Below are positions 26,942 to 35,298 of a DNA stretch of 64,000 nt, piece by piece; position 1 is the first letter of the stretch, and each line of letters starts with the position of its first letter. Location of the stretch: NCBI GenBank assembly GCA_034667465.1, contig JAXDJV010000024.1, positions 248,001 to 312,000 of the forward strand, written 5' to 3'. Source of the stretch: JAOBAU01 sp034667465. GTDB taxonomy: Bacteria > Acidobacteriota > Thermoanaerobaculia > Gp7-AA8. The position numbers were made by a program, and so were the translations under genes. The notes under the pieces are model-generated. The model worked only from the letters and a program-made list of their open reading frames with translations. It searched no databases and was not told where the DNA came from.

Positions 26942-27433
26942 ATGATGCGCGTGCGCAAAAGCAGCAGCGGATTCACGATCGCGGAGCTCATTACCGTCTG
27001 CGCGATCATCGCCATCCTTGCCGCGGTGGCGATGCCGGTGGCGAGCTTCGGCTTTCGCCGCCAGCGTGAGATCGAGCTGCGCGAGCGCCTTCGCAAAATC
27101 ACCGACGCCATCGATCGCTACCACGACCTGATGATGATGTCGACCCAGGGCGGACCGATCAAACCGGCACAGATGCAGGCCCTCGGCGCCGACGGCTATC
27201 CGAAGGAGCTCGACGAACTGGTCAAAGGCGTGAAGATGTCGGACGGCAAAGTCGTCAAGCTTCTTCGCGAGCGCGACCTGATCGATCCGATGACCGGCAA
27301 AGCGGAGTGGGACACGCTCTCGACCACCGACGATCCCGACACGCGAAGTTCCGACGACGCCAACGTCTTCGAAGTGCATTCGAAATCGACCGCCATGGCG
27401 CTCGACGGCAAGACCCACTACAACGAGTGGTAA
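26942..27433 (+). CDS. GspG-like pseudopilin A
   Basis: The 163-residue protein has prepilin leader MMRVRKSSSG followed by FTIAELITVCAIIAILAAVAMPV (Glu +5). A GspG-like helix, DRYHDLMM and GYPKELDELVKG follow. The C-terminus has DPMTGKAEW and closes ...MALDGKTHYNEW. It starts 3 bp after the secretin stop. The closing pattern recurs in the next two genes, so the three appear to be paralogous pseudopilins. Confidence 0.87.
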   Translation: MMRVRKSSSGFTIAELITVCAIIAILAAVAMPVASFGFRRQREIELRERLRKITDAIDRYHDLMMMSTQGGPIKPAQMQALGADGYPKELDELVKGVKMSDGKVVKLLRERDLIDPMTGKAEWDTLSTTDDPDTRSSDDANVFEVHSKSTAMALDGKTHYNEW

Positions 27434-27438
27434 ACAAG

Positions 27439-27885
27439 ATGACCAATCGCAAACGCAGAGACGATCGCCAGCGCGGCTTCACCCTCATCGAGCTGCTCGT
27501 CGTCGTCACCATCATCGGCATCCTCGCCGGCATCGCCGTCATCCAGACGCGTCACGCGCGCCAGAAGGCGCTCGAAACGGCGCTGCGCGCCGATCTCTAC
27601 GAGATGCGCAAAGCGATCGACAACTTCTACGCCGACAAGCAGCGCTACCCGACCGATCTCAAAGAGCTCGTGCCGCGTTACCTGCGCAACATTCCGAAAG
27701 ATCCCTTCACGAAGCAGGAAGACTGGGAAGAGATCCAGGACAATCCCGCCGATCCCAATGCGCCGCCCGACACGTCCGGAAGCGCCGATGCCGCCACGAG
27801 CCAGGCCGGTCCCGGCGTCATCGACGTGAAGAGCCGCGCCACCGGCACCACTCTCGATGACCATGTCGCGTACAAGGACCTCTGA
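27439..27885 (+). CDS. Major pseudopilin GspG-like B
   Basis: The 148-residue protein has leader MTNRKRRDDRQRG followed by FTLIELLVVVTIIGILAGIAVI, the most canonical prepilin signal of the window. It then has AIDNFYADKQRYPTDLKELVPRYLRNIPKDPFT, the GspG signature. The C-terminus (VIDVKSRATGTTLDDHVAYKDL) matches the calcium-loop end of GspG-type proteins in this phylum. It is likely the main fibre subunit of the secretion pseudopilus. The next gene overlaps its 3' end by 29 bp. Confidence 0.9.
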   Translation: MTNRKRRDDRQRGFTLIELLVVVTIIGILAGIAVIQTRHARQKALETALRADLYEMRKAIDNFYADKQRYPTDLKELVPRYLRNIPKDPFTKQEDWEEIQDNPADPNAPPDTSGSADAATSQAGPGVIDVKSRATGTTLDDHVAYKDL

Positions 27886-28468
27886 GAGCGGTTTCACGCT
27901 CGCCGCGGCGATCGTCCTGATGACGATCCTGCTGGTCTTCATCGCCTACACGGTTCCGCGTGCGTGGTCGCAGATCATGGCGCGCGAGCGCGACCATCAA
28001 ACGCTGTTCGCGATGAAGCAGTACGCGCGCGCGATCCTCGAATATCAGAAACGCCACGGCGGTATGCCGACGACGCTCGATCAGCTGAAAGAAGCGCGCA
28101 AGCCGCGCTTCGTCCGCGGACCGAACGCGGAGATCGTCGATCCGCTCACCGGCGAAGTCGACTGGATCCTCGTGCCGCCATCGACGACCGGACAGCCTGT
28201 CATCAACCCGAACGATACGAACACGAAGCCGACCAACCCCAGTTCGAACTCCGATAACAACAAGAAAGACAGCGACAAGAAAGATGCCGAGAAGAAACCC
28301 GGCCCGAACAAGGATTACGTCGGCCCCTTCGTCGGTGTCCGTCCCAACAAGACCGGCAAGAGCTTCCTCACCGTGAACGGCGCCGACAATTACGAGGACT
28401 GGACATACACCGTCGCGGAGCTGACCAATGAGATCAACGCACGCGCCGCCGCACTGACCGTGAAGTAA
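27857..28468 (+). CDS. GspG-like pseudopilin C
   Basis: The 203-residue protein has leader MTMSRTRTSESG followed by FTLAAAIVLMTILLVFIAYTVPRAW. The +5 residue is Ala rather than Glu, as in GspK-like or otherwise non-methylated minor subunits. YARAILEYQKRHGGMPTTLDQL and IVDPLTGEVDWILVPP align with the two previous pseudopilins. A Lys/Asp/Asn-rich low-complexity insert (about 122-150) is unique to it. The closing NGADNYEDWTY resembles the shared end pattern. It overlaps the preceding gene by 29 bp and ends the operon. Confidence 0.83.
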   Translation: MTMSRTRTSESGFTLAAAIVLMTILLVFIAYTVPRAWSQIMARERDHQTLFAMKQYARAILEYQKRHGGMPTTLDQLKEARKPRFVRGPNAEIVDPLTGEVDWILVPPSTTGQPVINPNDTNTKPTNPSSNSDNNKKDSDKKDAEKKPGPNKDYVGPFVGVRPNKTGKSFLTVNGADNYEDWTYTVAELTNEINARAAALTVK

Positions 28469-28506
28469 TTTTGAACCTTCGCCGCGGCGGCGCAGTATCA
28501 GTTGTC

Positions 28507-29055
28507 GTGGAAGAGCTCAGAAGCGCCACCGACGCGTTTCTCGTCGGCTCGATCGTCAACGGCGATCGTGAAGCCATCCGGCCGCTGATCGAGCGCTATC
28601 AGAAGCCGCTCCTCGCTCTCCTTCGCCGCGCGCTCGGCAACTCTCCCGATGTCGATGACGTCGCGCAGGAAACGTGGATTCGGGTCGTCCGCAGCGCACA
28701 TCGATTCGATCCCGCGCAACGCTTCAGCGCGTGGCTCTTCGCGATCGCATGGAACCTCGTGCGCGATCGCTGGTCGCGCCACCGCGACATCTCCGGCCTC
28801 GATCTCGCCGCGATGCCGTGCACGCGCGACTCCGCCGAACAGACGCTCGTCGAGGACGATCGCGCGCAGCGCGTCCGCGAGCACGTCAGCGCACTTCCGC
28901 CGCGCTTCGCCGAAGTGATCCTCCTCCGCTACTTCGAAGAGCTTTCCGAAAAAGAGACCGCCGCGCGCCTCGGCGTCCCGGTCGGCACCGTCAAAAGCCG
29001 CATCCATCACGGCCTGCGAAAACTGGCCGCCGCAATCGGCGGGGAGAACGTATGA
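28507..29055 (+). CDS. ECF-type RNA polymerase sigma factor
   Basis: The protein has about 182 residues. A GTG at 28507 is taken; a TTG at 28471 just after the previous stop is the alternative. Region 2 shows DVDDVAQETWIRVVRSAHRFDP and FSAWLFAIAWNLVRDRWRS-like sequence. Region 4 shows LPPRFAEVILLRYFEELSEKETAARLGVPVGTVKSRIHHGLRKL. It overlaps the next gene by 4 bp (ATGA), whose product has an anti-sigma zinc finger. It directs a small alternative regulon, possibly envelope-related. Confidence 0.92.
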   Translation: MEELRSATDAFLVGSIVNGDREAIRPLIERYQKPLLALLRRALGNSPDVDDVAQETWIRVVRSAHRFDPAQRFSAWLFAIAWNLVRDRWSRHRDISGLDLAAMPCTRDSAEQTLVEDDRAQRVREHVSALPPRFAEVILLRYFEELSEKETAARLGVPVGTVKSRIHHGLRKLAAAIGGENV

Positions 29056-29744
29056 ACTGCAAAACCGCCATGGCCGCACTGCTCGCGTCGATCGAGAACG
29101 GCGACACGCTGACGCCTGAAGTCCGCGCGCATCTCCGCAGCTGCGAGCAGTGCAAAGAGCTGCTCAACTCCACGATGCAGTTTCAGTCGACGCTGGCCGA
29201 CGACGTCGAAGTGCCGGAGAGCAACATCGACGAGAGCGCGGCACGCGCCGAAGAAGAGCTCGGCAGGGCGAAGCTCCGGGCTCGTTTCCGAATCGGCGCG
29301 ATCGTCGTGCTCGTCCTCATTCCGATCGTCGCGTACCTGAGCTCGCGCGGATTCTTTGACGTCCACCCGGGCGGCCTCGCCTTCGAGCTCGCGGCCATTC
29401 TCAGCCTCACCTTCGTCCTCCCGCTCGCCATCGCGATCGTCATCATCCGAACGCTCGTCGCACGTATGCGCGAGCCTAACGGACAACGGCTCTACAAACG
29501 CTTCGGCAATGGCCGCCATCAGGTCTCCGGCGTCTGCGCCGGCATCGCCGAAGCGACCGGCATCAACGTCAACGCACTGCGCATCGCCTTCCTCGCGCTG
29601 CTCTTTTTCAAAGGGCTCGGACTGCTGATCTATCTCGCATTCGATCTCGCCCTGCAGATTCATCCGGCCGACCGCCAGTACCTGCGCCGCTTCCGAATCC
29701 GCCGCGCGCTCGCCGCGAAGCTGGCCCGTGTGCGCATGCAGTGA
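29052..29744 (+). CDS. Putative anti-sigma factor with zinc-finger and PspC domains
   Basis: The 230-residue protein starts with a zf-HC2-like anti-sigma region (HLRSCEQCKELL, the HxxxCxxC motif, about residues 32-43). Two central hydrophobic segments (about 80-98 and 110-135) follow. The C-terminus is PspC-like (LYKRFGNGRHQVSGVCAGIAEATGINVNALRIAFLALLF, about 148-190) and a basic tail ends it. Coupling to the ECF sigma gene supports the anti-sigma role. PspC domains act in phage-shock membrane-stress sensing, so the fusion may link membrane stress to sigma release; that is inference. Confidence 0.83.
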   Translation: MNCKTAMAALLASIENGDTLTPEVRAHLRSCEQCKELLNSTMQFQSTLADDVEVPESNIDESAARAEEELGRAKLRARFRIGAIVVLVLIPIVAYLSSRGFFDVHPGGLAFELAAILSLTFVLPLAIAIVIIRTLVARMREPNGQRLYKRFGNGRHQVSGVCAGIAEATGINVNALRIAFLALLFFKGLGLLIYLAFDLALQIHPADRQYLRRFRIRRALAAKLARVRMQ

Positions 29745-29781
29745 CCTGACAGCCGGCCGGCGTATCCGTACCCCCGCAACG

Positions 29782-29840
29782 ATCCGCCGCGAAGCCGTCC
29801 GCCGACGCTTTGCGAACCAACGGAGCGGCGCGTCGCCGCC
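29782..29840. repeat. 60-bp dispersed intergenic repeat, copy 2
   Basis: This copy is nearly identical to 18630-18688. It sits in the 132-bp gap between the PspC-type gene and the M16 peptidase gene, ending 36 bp before the latter's ATG. It is followed by a run of GCCGCCGCGG-like triplets. Confidence 0.8.
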
Positions 29841-29876
29841 GCGGCGCCGCCGCGGCGGTTACAATGCGCGCCGCAC

Positions 29877-31166
29877 ATGCCTCCGTCCAATCCTGTCGAC
29901 GTCAGCCGATTCGTTCTTCCGTCCGGGCTGACCGTGCTGATCGAGACCCTTCCGTACGTCCGTTCCGTCGCGCTCGGCTACTACCTGCGCAGCGGCTCGG
30001 CGGTCGAGACGGAGGAACACGGCGGCGCGTCGCACTTCCTCGAGCATCTCGTCTTCAAAGGAACAAAGACGCGTACGACCGCCGACATCGCGCAGGTCAT
30101 CGACATCCTCGGCGGCGACGTCGACGCGTTCACCGGCAAGGAGTACACGTCGTTCTACGCGCACGTCCTCGATGAGCAGGTCGATACCGCGCTCGATCTC
30201 CTCACCGACATCGTCACGTCACCGCAATTCACCGACGCCGATCTCGAGATGGAACGCGGCGTCATTCTCGAAGAGATCAAGATGGTCGAGGACACGCCGG
30301 ACGATCTCGTGCACGAGATTTTCGTCACCGCGTTCTGGCCCGATCATCCGCTCGGACGTCCGATTCTCGGCACCGAGGAGACGGTCAATCGGCTGCAGCG
30401 GAAACAGATCCTCGAGCATTACGCGGAGATGTTTCATCCCGCCAACGTCATCTTCTGCGCGTCGGGAAACATTCGCCCGGAACAGGTCCTGCCGTTCCTC
30501 GAGAAACACTTCCCGCCCGACCCCCGCCCGCCGATGCGGCGCGACTGGGAACCGCCCACGCCGGCGCAGCACATCATCCTCCGCGAGAAGCGCGAGCTCG
30601 AACAGGTCCACCTCTGCCTCGGCTCGCGCGGCTTTCCGCAACAGACCGAGGAGCGATACGCGGCGGCGCTGTTCAACGCGGTGCTCGGCGGCGGAATGTC
30701 GTCGCGACTCTTTCAGCGCATCCGCGAAAAAGAGGGACTCGTCTACACCGTGATGTCGTATCACAACGGCTATCTGCACGGCGGCTACGAAGCCGTCTAC
30801 GCCGCGTGCATGCCGAAGAATCTCAAGCGCGTGCTCAGCCTCACGCTCGCGGAGATGAAGAAGATCAAAGAGGAAGGAGCGACCGCCGCCGAACTGCGCG
30901 ACGCCAAGCTCCACCTCAAAGGATCGATTCTGCTCTCGCTCGAATCGACAGTCAGCCGCATGTCCGGAATCGCGCGCCAGGAGTACTACTTCGGCCGCCA
31001 GTTCTCGCCCGACGACATCATCGAGCACATCGACGCCGTGACGCTGGAGGACATCCAGCGCGTCGCGAAAACGATCGTCGATCCCGAGTCGCTTTCGCTG
31101 ACGCTGATCGGGAACCTGAAGAGTCCCGGGATCACGATCGAAGCGCTGCGCGCCGCGATTTCGTAG
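29877..31166 (+). CDS. M16-family zinc metallopeptidase (processing-peptidase type)
   Basis: The 429-residue protein has the inverted zinc motif HFLEH at about 53-57, and the downstream Glu in MERGVILEEIKMVEDTP. A full second M16_C domain includes LGGGMSSRLFQRIREKEGLVYTV. The size matches single-chain bacterial M16B peptidases. It has no clear signal peptide, so it probably acts in the cytoplasm, cleaving peptides. Its stop TAG is the first triplet of a repeated TAGCGCGTCA unit in the following palindrome. Confidence 0.92.
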   Translation: MPPSNPVDVSRFVLPSGLTVLIETLPYVRSVALGYYLRSGSAVETEEHGGASHFLEHLVFKGTKTRTTADIAQVIDILGGDVDAFTGKEYTSFYAHVLDEQVDTALDLLTDIVTSPQFTDADLEMERGVILEEIKMVEDTPDDLVHEIFVTAFWPDHPLGRPILGTEETVNRLQRKQILEHYAEMFHPANVIFCASGNIRPEQVLPFLEKHFPPDPRPPMRRDWEPPTPAQHIILREKRELEQVHLCLGSRGFPQQTEERYAAALFNAVLGGGMSSRLFQRIREKEGLVYTVMSYHNGYLHGGYEAVYAACMPKNLKRVLSLTLAEMKKIKEEGATAAELRDAKLHLKGSILLSLESTVSRMSGIARQEYYFGRQFSPDDIIEHIDAVTLEDIQRVAKTIVDPESLSLTLIGNLKSPGITIEALRAAIS

Positions 31167-31299
31167 CGCGTCATCCCGACTTAGCGCGTCACCCCGAGCG
31201 TAGCGCGTCATCCCGAGCGTTTAGCGAGGGATCCGGGCGGGTGGGGCGCTCACCTGCCCCGCCACCCACCCGGAGCCCTCGCTACGCTCGGGATGACGG
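31164..31299. repeat. Composite CATCCCGAG palindrome with triplicated arm
   Basis: Three tandem copies of TAGCGCGTCAYCCCGA start at 31164, 31182 and 31201. The third continues into GCGAGGGATCCGGGCGGGTGGGG. A right arm (about 31256-31299) is its inverted counterpart, ending CTCGGGATGACG. The first copy contains the stop codon of the M16 gene. The element fills the gap between convergent genes and could act as a two-way terminator. It belongs to the same broad family as 1677-1755. Confidence 0.85.
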
Positions 31300-32595
31300 C
31301 TACTCCTTCTTTCGCGTGTCGACGAACGCTACCTCGATCCCGGGGCTCACGCGATGCGAAACCTCCAGCGCGTCCCAGTTCGTCAGTCGCACGCAGCCGT
31401 GCGATGACGCGTAGCCGATCGATTCCGGATCGCCGGTGCCGTGCACGCCGAAGTGCGGCTTGCTGAGCGCGATCCAGACGACGCCGACCGGTGAATTGGG
31501 ACCCGGCTGCAGATGCGCTTCCGGATCGCTGTCCGGCACTTCGTGAAACAGCGTCGGCTGATAGTGGAAGTGCGGATTGCGCACGATGCTGACGACCTTC
31601 GTCGTTTCATTCGGCGACGGGTCGTACTTCGAGCCGAGCGTCGTCGGCGCGTGGAACAGAAGATTTCCCGCCGCGTCGTAGCCATTGAACGTATTGCCGG
31701 CGATCGACACGACGATCTTCGCGACGTCCTTCGTGTCGCCGGCGAGCGGCTCGTGTACGTTCGGCACCACGAGCGTGTCGCCCGGATTGAGATTCGAGAA
31801 CTTCACGTCAGGATTCAGCTGTCCGAGAAACTCCTGCGTCGTATGAAACTGCTCCGAAAGTTTCTCGAGCAGATTCTCATAGCAGAGGCAATCGAGTTTC
31901 TCCTTGTCGTAGACATCCTCCGGAATCGTGACGAAGGGACCCTTCACGTCGTCCGACGTCAGCGTGTGCTTCACCAGCGCCGGAACGGCGCCGGCGCCCT
32001 GCGCGAGTGAACGGAACGTCGCCTCATCGACCTGCCCGTTTTCCGGCAGGTTGTGCGAGCGCTGATACCACCACACCGCGATCGCCGAATTCTTTCCCCA
32101 GCGGCCATCGAGCGCGCCGACGGAGAAGTGATTGCGATCGAGCCAGACCTGAGCTTTGAGAACGGACGGTCCCGACACATCGCCGTCGATCGGCACCATC
32201 ACCGGCGCCGCGTTGATCGCATCTGCATCGAGGCCGCGAAAGGTTTCCTTCCCCTTTCCGCGCGGGACAAACTGCACATTCAGTGACGCGGCCGCGGCCG
32301 CCTGCTGCGCTGCCGCCGCCTGTTGCTGCGCGGCCTGCTGCTGCGCCGCGGCCTGCACCGCCTGCTGTGCGCGAAACGATTGCAGCTCGCGCCACTGCTG
32401 ATCGAAACGTTCCTTCTCGCGCTCCTGCGCGGTCTGCGCCGGAGGGACCTGCTTTCGCTCGATCGGCGCTGCAACATCCAACGCGTCGGCGACGCGCTCT
32501 TTCACATTCGCTGCTTTCTGTTTCACCTGCTGCGTCTGCTCAGGGCTGCAACCGGCGAGCGCGACAAGGAGGAGTACGAGCAATGGTTTCTTCAT
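31300..32595 (-). CDS. L,D-transpeptidase lipoprotein with peptidoglycan-binding and LysM-like domains
   Basis: The protein has 431 residues from the ATG at 32595 (MKKPLLVLLLVALAGC, lipobox LAGC). A helical region with an Ala/Gln-rich low-complexity stretch precedes a PG_binding_1 fold (ALDGRWGKNSAIAVWWYQRSHNLPENGQVDEATF). A LysM-like segment (NLNPGDTLVVPN) follows, then a YkuD catalytic domain with FGVHGTGDPESIGYASSHGCVRLTNWDA, carrying the active-site His and Cys. It would make 3-3 peptidoglycan cross-links or attach proteins at the cell wall in the periplasm. It is divergent from recN with a gap of only 62 bp. Confidence 0.9.
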   Translation of the reverse strand: MKKPLLVLLLVALAGCSPEQTQQVKQKAANVKERVADALDVAAPIERKQVPPAQTAQEREKERFDQQWRELQSFRAQQAVQAAAQQQAAQQQAAAAQQAAAAASLNVQFVPRGKGKETFRGLDADAINAAPVMVPIDGDVSGPSVLKAQVWLDRNHFSVGALDGRWGKNSAIAVWWYQRSHNLPENGQVDEATFRSLAQGAGAVPALVKHTLTSDDVKGPFVTIPEDVYDKEKLDCLCYENLLEKLSEQFHTTQEFLGQLNPDVKFSNLNPGDTLVVPNVHEPLAGDTKDVAKIVVSIAGNTFNGYDAAGNLLFHAPTTLGSKYDPSPNETTKVVSIVRNPHFHYQPTLFHEVPDSDPEAHLQPGPNSPVGVVWIALSKPHFGVHGTGDPESIGYASSHGCVRLTNWDALEVSHRVSPGIEVAFVDTRKKE

Positions 32596-32657
32596 GTGCA
32601 TACTCAGCAATACAAAGCAAAGTTGCTGCCGCGATTGGTACCATCTCGCCAGCTGCG

Positions 32658-34403
32658 ATGATTACGTACCTGAAGGTCCGCAACCTCGCCATCGTCGAGG
32701 AGTTCGCGATCGAGCCGGGGCCGGGACTGAATGTCCTGACCGGCGAGACCGGCGCGGGCAAATCGCTGCTCATCGATTCGCTCGAACTGCTGCGCGGCGC
32801 ACGCGGATCGACCGACATGATTCGCGCCGGGAGCGAACGGATGAGCGCCGAGGCGATCTTTCAGCTGCCGGCGCGCGCGGCGGAATCGCTCGAAGCAGCC
32901 GGCGTCGAAACGGAACCATCCGGCGACGGCGTCGAAGTTATCGTCAAGCGCGAGCTGAGCGCCGGCGGGCGTGGACGCGTTCTCATCAACGGCTCGCCGC
33001 TTTCTGTCCGCGAGCTCGCCGCGGCGATGGATGCGATTCTCGAAATTCACGGCCAGCATGAATCGCAGTCGCGCGTCGCGGGACAGAGCTATCGGGAACT
33101 GCTCGACGAATTCGGCGGTCACGCGGAGTTGCAGCGCCGCGTGCGTGATGCGTATCGGCAGTGGCGTATCGCGGCGGAAGAGTTGCGCGAGCTTTCAGCA
33201 GCGCAGCGCGATCGAACACTGCGGCTCGATCTGCTCAAGTATCAGGTCGACGAAATCTCCGCGGCGAAGCTCGATCCGACGGAAGAGGAAGCGCTGCGCG
33301 GCGAGAAAGCGATGCTCGCGCATGCCCGCGAAGTGATCGCCGCCGCCAGCGGCGCGTTCGCGCTCATCGATGATGACGACGATTCCGCGCTGACGCAGCT
33401 CGGCCGCGCCGCGCATCTGCTGCAGCCGCTTTCGCGCGAGATCGCCGAGCTGCGCCAGGCGGGCGACGAGCTCACCGACGTCATCGACAAGCTGCGCGAC
33501 ACCGCGCGGAGCCTCGGCAATCTCAGCGAATCAGTCCGTCACGATCCGGAGCGGCTCGAAGAGGTCGAAGATCGTCTCGTCACCATCGAGCGGCTCAACA
33601 AGAAGTACGGCGGCTCAATCGCGGCGGTGCTCGAGCATCTCGTCACCATTCAGGACGAGTTCGAGCGGCTGAGCGATTACGAAGCGAACGTCGAGAAACT
33701 CGCGCACGCCGAGGAGTCGCGGTTTGGCGCGTACCGAAAACTCGCGGAGGAGCTGTCGGCCGCGCGAGGAAAAGCGGCGCGCGGATTTCAGTCGGCGATC
33801 CAGTCGGAGCTCAACGACCTGGCGATGGAGCGCACGACCATTCGCATCAACCTCGGCACCGCCGCCGACGCCGACTCGCGCTTCGCCAGCGACCACGGCC
33901 CGATCGCGTTCGGCGAGGAAGGATTCGATCGCATCGACATCCTCATCGCCCCGAACCGCGGCGAAGAGCCGAAGCCGATGCAGAAGATCGCGTCGGGCGG
34001 CGAGCTGTCGCGCATTCAGCTCGCCATCGCGGCCGCGCTCTTCAAGGCGTCAACGCGAGCTGCGGCGGCGACGCTCGTCTTCGATGAGATCGACGCCGGC
34101 ATCGGCGGGCGCGTCGCGGAAGTCGTCGGTCGCAAGCTCCAGGAGCTCGCCGCCGGCAATCAGGTCATCTGCGTCACGCATCTTCCGCAGATCGCCAGCT
34201 TCGGCACGACGCATTTCTATGTTTGGAAAGAAGACGCCGGCGGACACACACGCGCGCGCATCCGCCGCCTCGACGAGCACGATGAACGCGTTTCCGAGAT
34301 CGCGCGGATGCTCGGCGGCGAATCGGTGCCGGCCAGCGCCATCGTCCATGCGAAGGAGCTGCTCGAGCAGGCGAAGGGAAAACCGCGCAAGGTACGTGTG
34401 TGA
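32658..34403 (+). CDS. recN: DNA repair protein RecN
   Basis: The 581-residue SMC-like ATPase starts at ATG 32658 (MITYLKVRNLAIVEEF); the long upstream extension of the frame is antisense to the transpeptidase. Walker A is GETGAGKS and IHGQHESQS follows. There are long coiled coils (about 150-370), then the ABC signature KIASGGELSRIQLA and Walker B TLVFDEIDAGIGGRVAEVVG, with ICVTHLPQIAS. It acts early in double-strand break repair. It overlaps the next gene by one base. Confidence 0.95.
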   Translation: MITYLKVRNLAIVEEFAIEPGPGLNVLTGETGAGKSLLIDSLELLRGARGSTDMIRAGSERMSAEAIFQLPARAAESLEAAGVETEPSGDGVEVIVKRELSAGGRGRVLINGSPLSVRELAAAMDAILEIHGQHESQSRVAGQSYRELLDEFGGHAELQRRVRDAYRQWRIAAEELRELSAAQRDRTLRLDLLKYQVDEISAAKLDPTEEEALRGEKAMLAHAREVIAAASGAFALIDDDDDSALTQLGRAAHLLQPLSREIAELRQAGDELTDVIDKLRDTARSLGNLSESVRHDPERLEEVEDRLVTIERLNKKYGGSIAAVLEHLVTIQDEFERLSDYEANVEKLAHAEESRFGAYRKLAEELSAARGKAARGFQSAIQSELNDLAMERTTIRINLGTAADADSRFASDHGPIAFGEEGFDRIDILIAPNRGEEPKPMQKIASGGELSRIQLAIAAALFKASTRAAAATLVFDEIDAGIGGRVAEVVGRKLQELAAGNQVICVTHLPQIASFGTTHFYVWKEDAGGHTRARIRRLDEHDERVSEIARMLGGESVPASAIVHAKELLEQAKGKPRKVRV

Positions 34404-34984
34404 TGCGCTGGACCGATACGTCACCGGCGACGCTGGATGAGATCGCCGCGGTGCTGCGCGGCGGCGGTGTCGTGCTCCTTCCGACCGATACGATCTACGG
34501 CCTGCACGGCCTCGCCGGCAATCGCGAGGTAACGGCGCGCATCGCGGCGATCAAAGGGCGGGAGGAAACAAAGCCGTTCGTCATTCTTGCCGCCTCCGTG
34601 GCGCAGGTGGAAGCGCTCGGAGCGGCCGTTCCGCCGATCCTGAACGACCTCTGGCCCGCTCCGCTGACCGCCGTCCTCGCGACCAGTGAGGCGTTCTCGA
34701 TTGCCGTCCGCGTACCGGCTGTGGAATGGCTGCGTTCGCTACTGGAACGAACCGGTCCGCTGGTCTCGACAAGCGCAAATCGGGCCGGCGAACCACCGAT
34801 TTCTGCTCCGGATCGCCTCGCACGGACGTTGCAAGACGCGCTGAACGGCCTCCTCGACGCGGGGCCGATTGAAGGCGAACCTTCAGCAATCGTGGACTTT
34901 ACCGGCGATCAACCGCGGCTGATTCGCGAGGGTGAGCCCGGCTTTACACAGAATCTGCGGAAAACCCTGCGGATATCGCTGTGA
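34403..34984 (+). CDS. tsaC: L-threonylcarbamoyladenylate synthase (Sua5/YrdC family)
   Basis: The 193-residue single YrdC domain has GGGVVLLPTDTIYGLHGLAGN and a lysine-rich nucleotide loop (IKGREETKPFVILAA), WPAPLTAVL, and the SANRAGEPP motif. It makes threonylcarbamoyl-AMP for the tRNA t6A37 modification. The C-terminal Sua5 domain is absent, so it is of the short TsaC type. The ATG at 34403 overlaps the recN stop. Confidence 0.92.
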   Translation: MRWTDTSPATLDEIAAVLRGGGVVLLPTDTIYGLHGLAGNREVTARIAAIKGREETKPFVILAASVAQVEALGAAVPPILNDLWPAPLTAVLATSEAFSIAVRVPAVEWLRSLLERTGPLVSTSANRAGEPPISAPDRLARTLQDALNGLLDAGPIEGEPSAIVDFTGDQPRLIREGEPGFTQNLRKTLRISL

Positions 34985-35298
34985 AAAACTCAGAAAGGGC
35001 CAAAAACAGCGGCCTTTGGAGCGATTTGCACAATGAGGTGTGCGACACGGCTTAAGTTGATGTAAACACTAGGTTTAAGTTAAATCCGCCTCAACCATAG
35101 CAGCGTGCATTGTGCACTTGACAAATCGAAATCTCACTTTCCACATGCAGGGTCCAAATCGAGATTGCCGTTTTGATGTCAGTTAACCCGCCTTTTACGC
35201 GGTGTTTGCGTCTTTTTCACGCAAATTATTCGACGTGAACACCGTCCCGGAGCCCCAATTATTTGGATAAGATGGGGCCGCCGCCCGTATATCCGACG
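34985..35298 (+). promoter_or_regulatory. AT-richer regulatory region upstream of a secreted repeat protein
   Basis: This 314-bp gap has visibly lower GC than the rest of the window. Direct repeats GGCTTAAGTT (35049-35058) and GGTTTAAGTT (35072-35081) lie 23 bp apart, about two helical turns. GTGCATTGTGCAC (35105-35117) is a small palindrome, and TTGACA at 35118-35123 is a perfect -35 hexamer but lacks a good -10 at the right distance. No gene is seen. It probably holds the promoter and an operator for the gene at 35299. Confidence 0.5.

Noticed and set aside
35118..35146. Strong sigma-70 promoter from the perfect TTGACA at 35118
   Set aside because: The -10 position with 16-18 bp spacing (CCACAT region) matches the consensus poorly.
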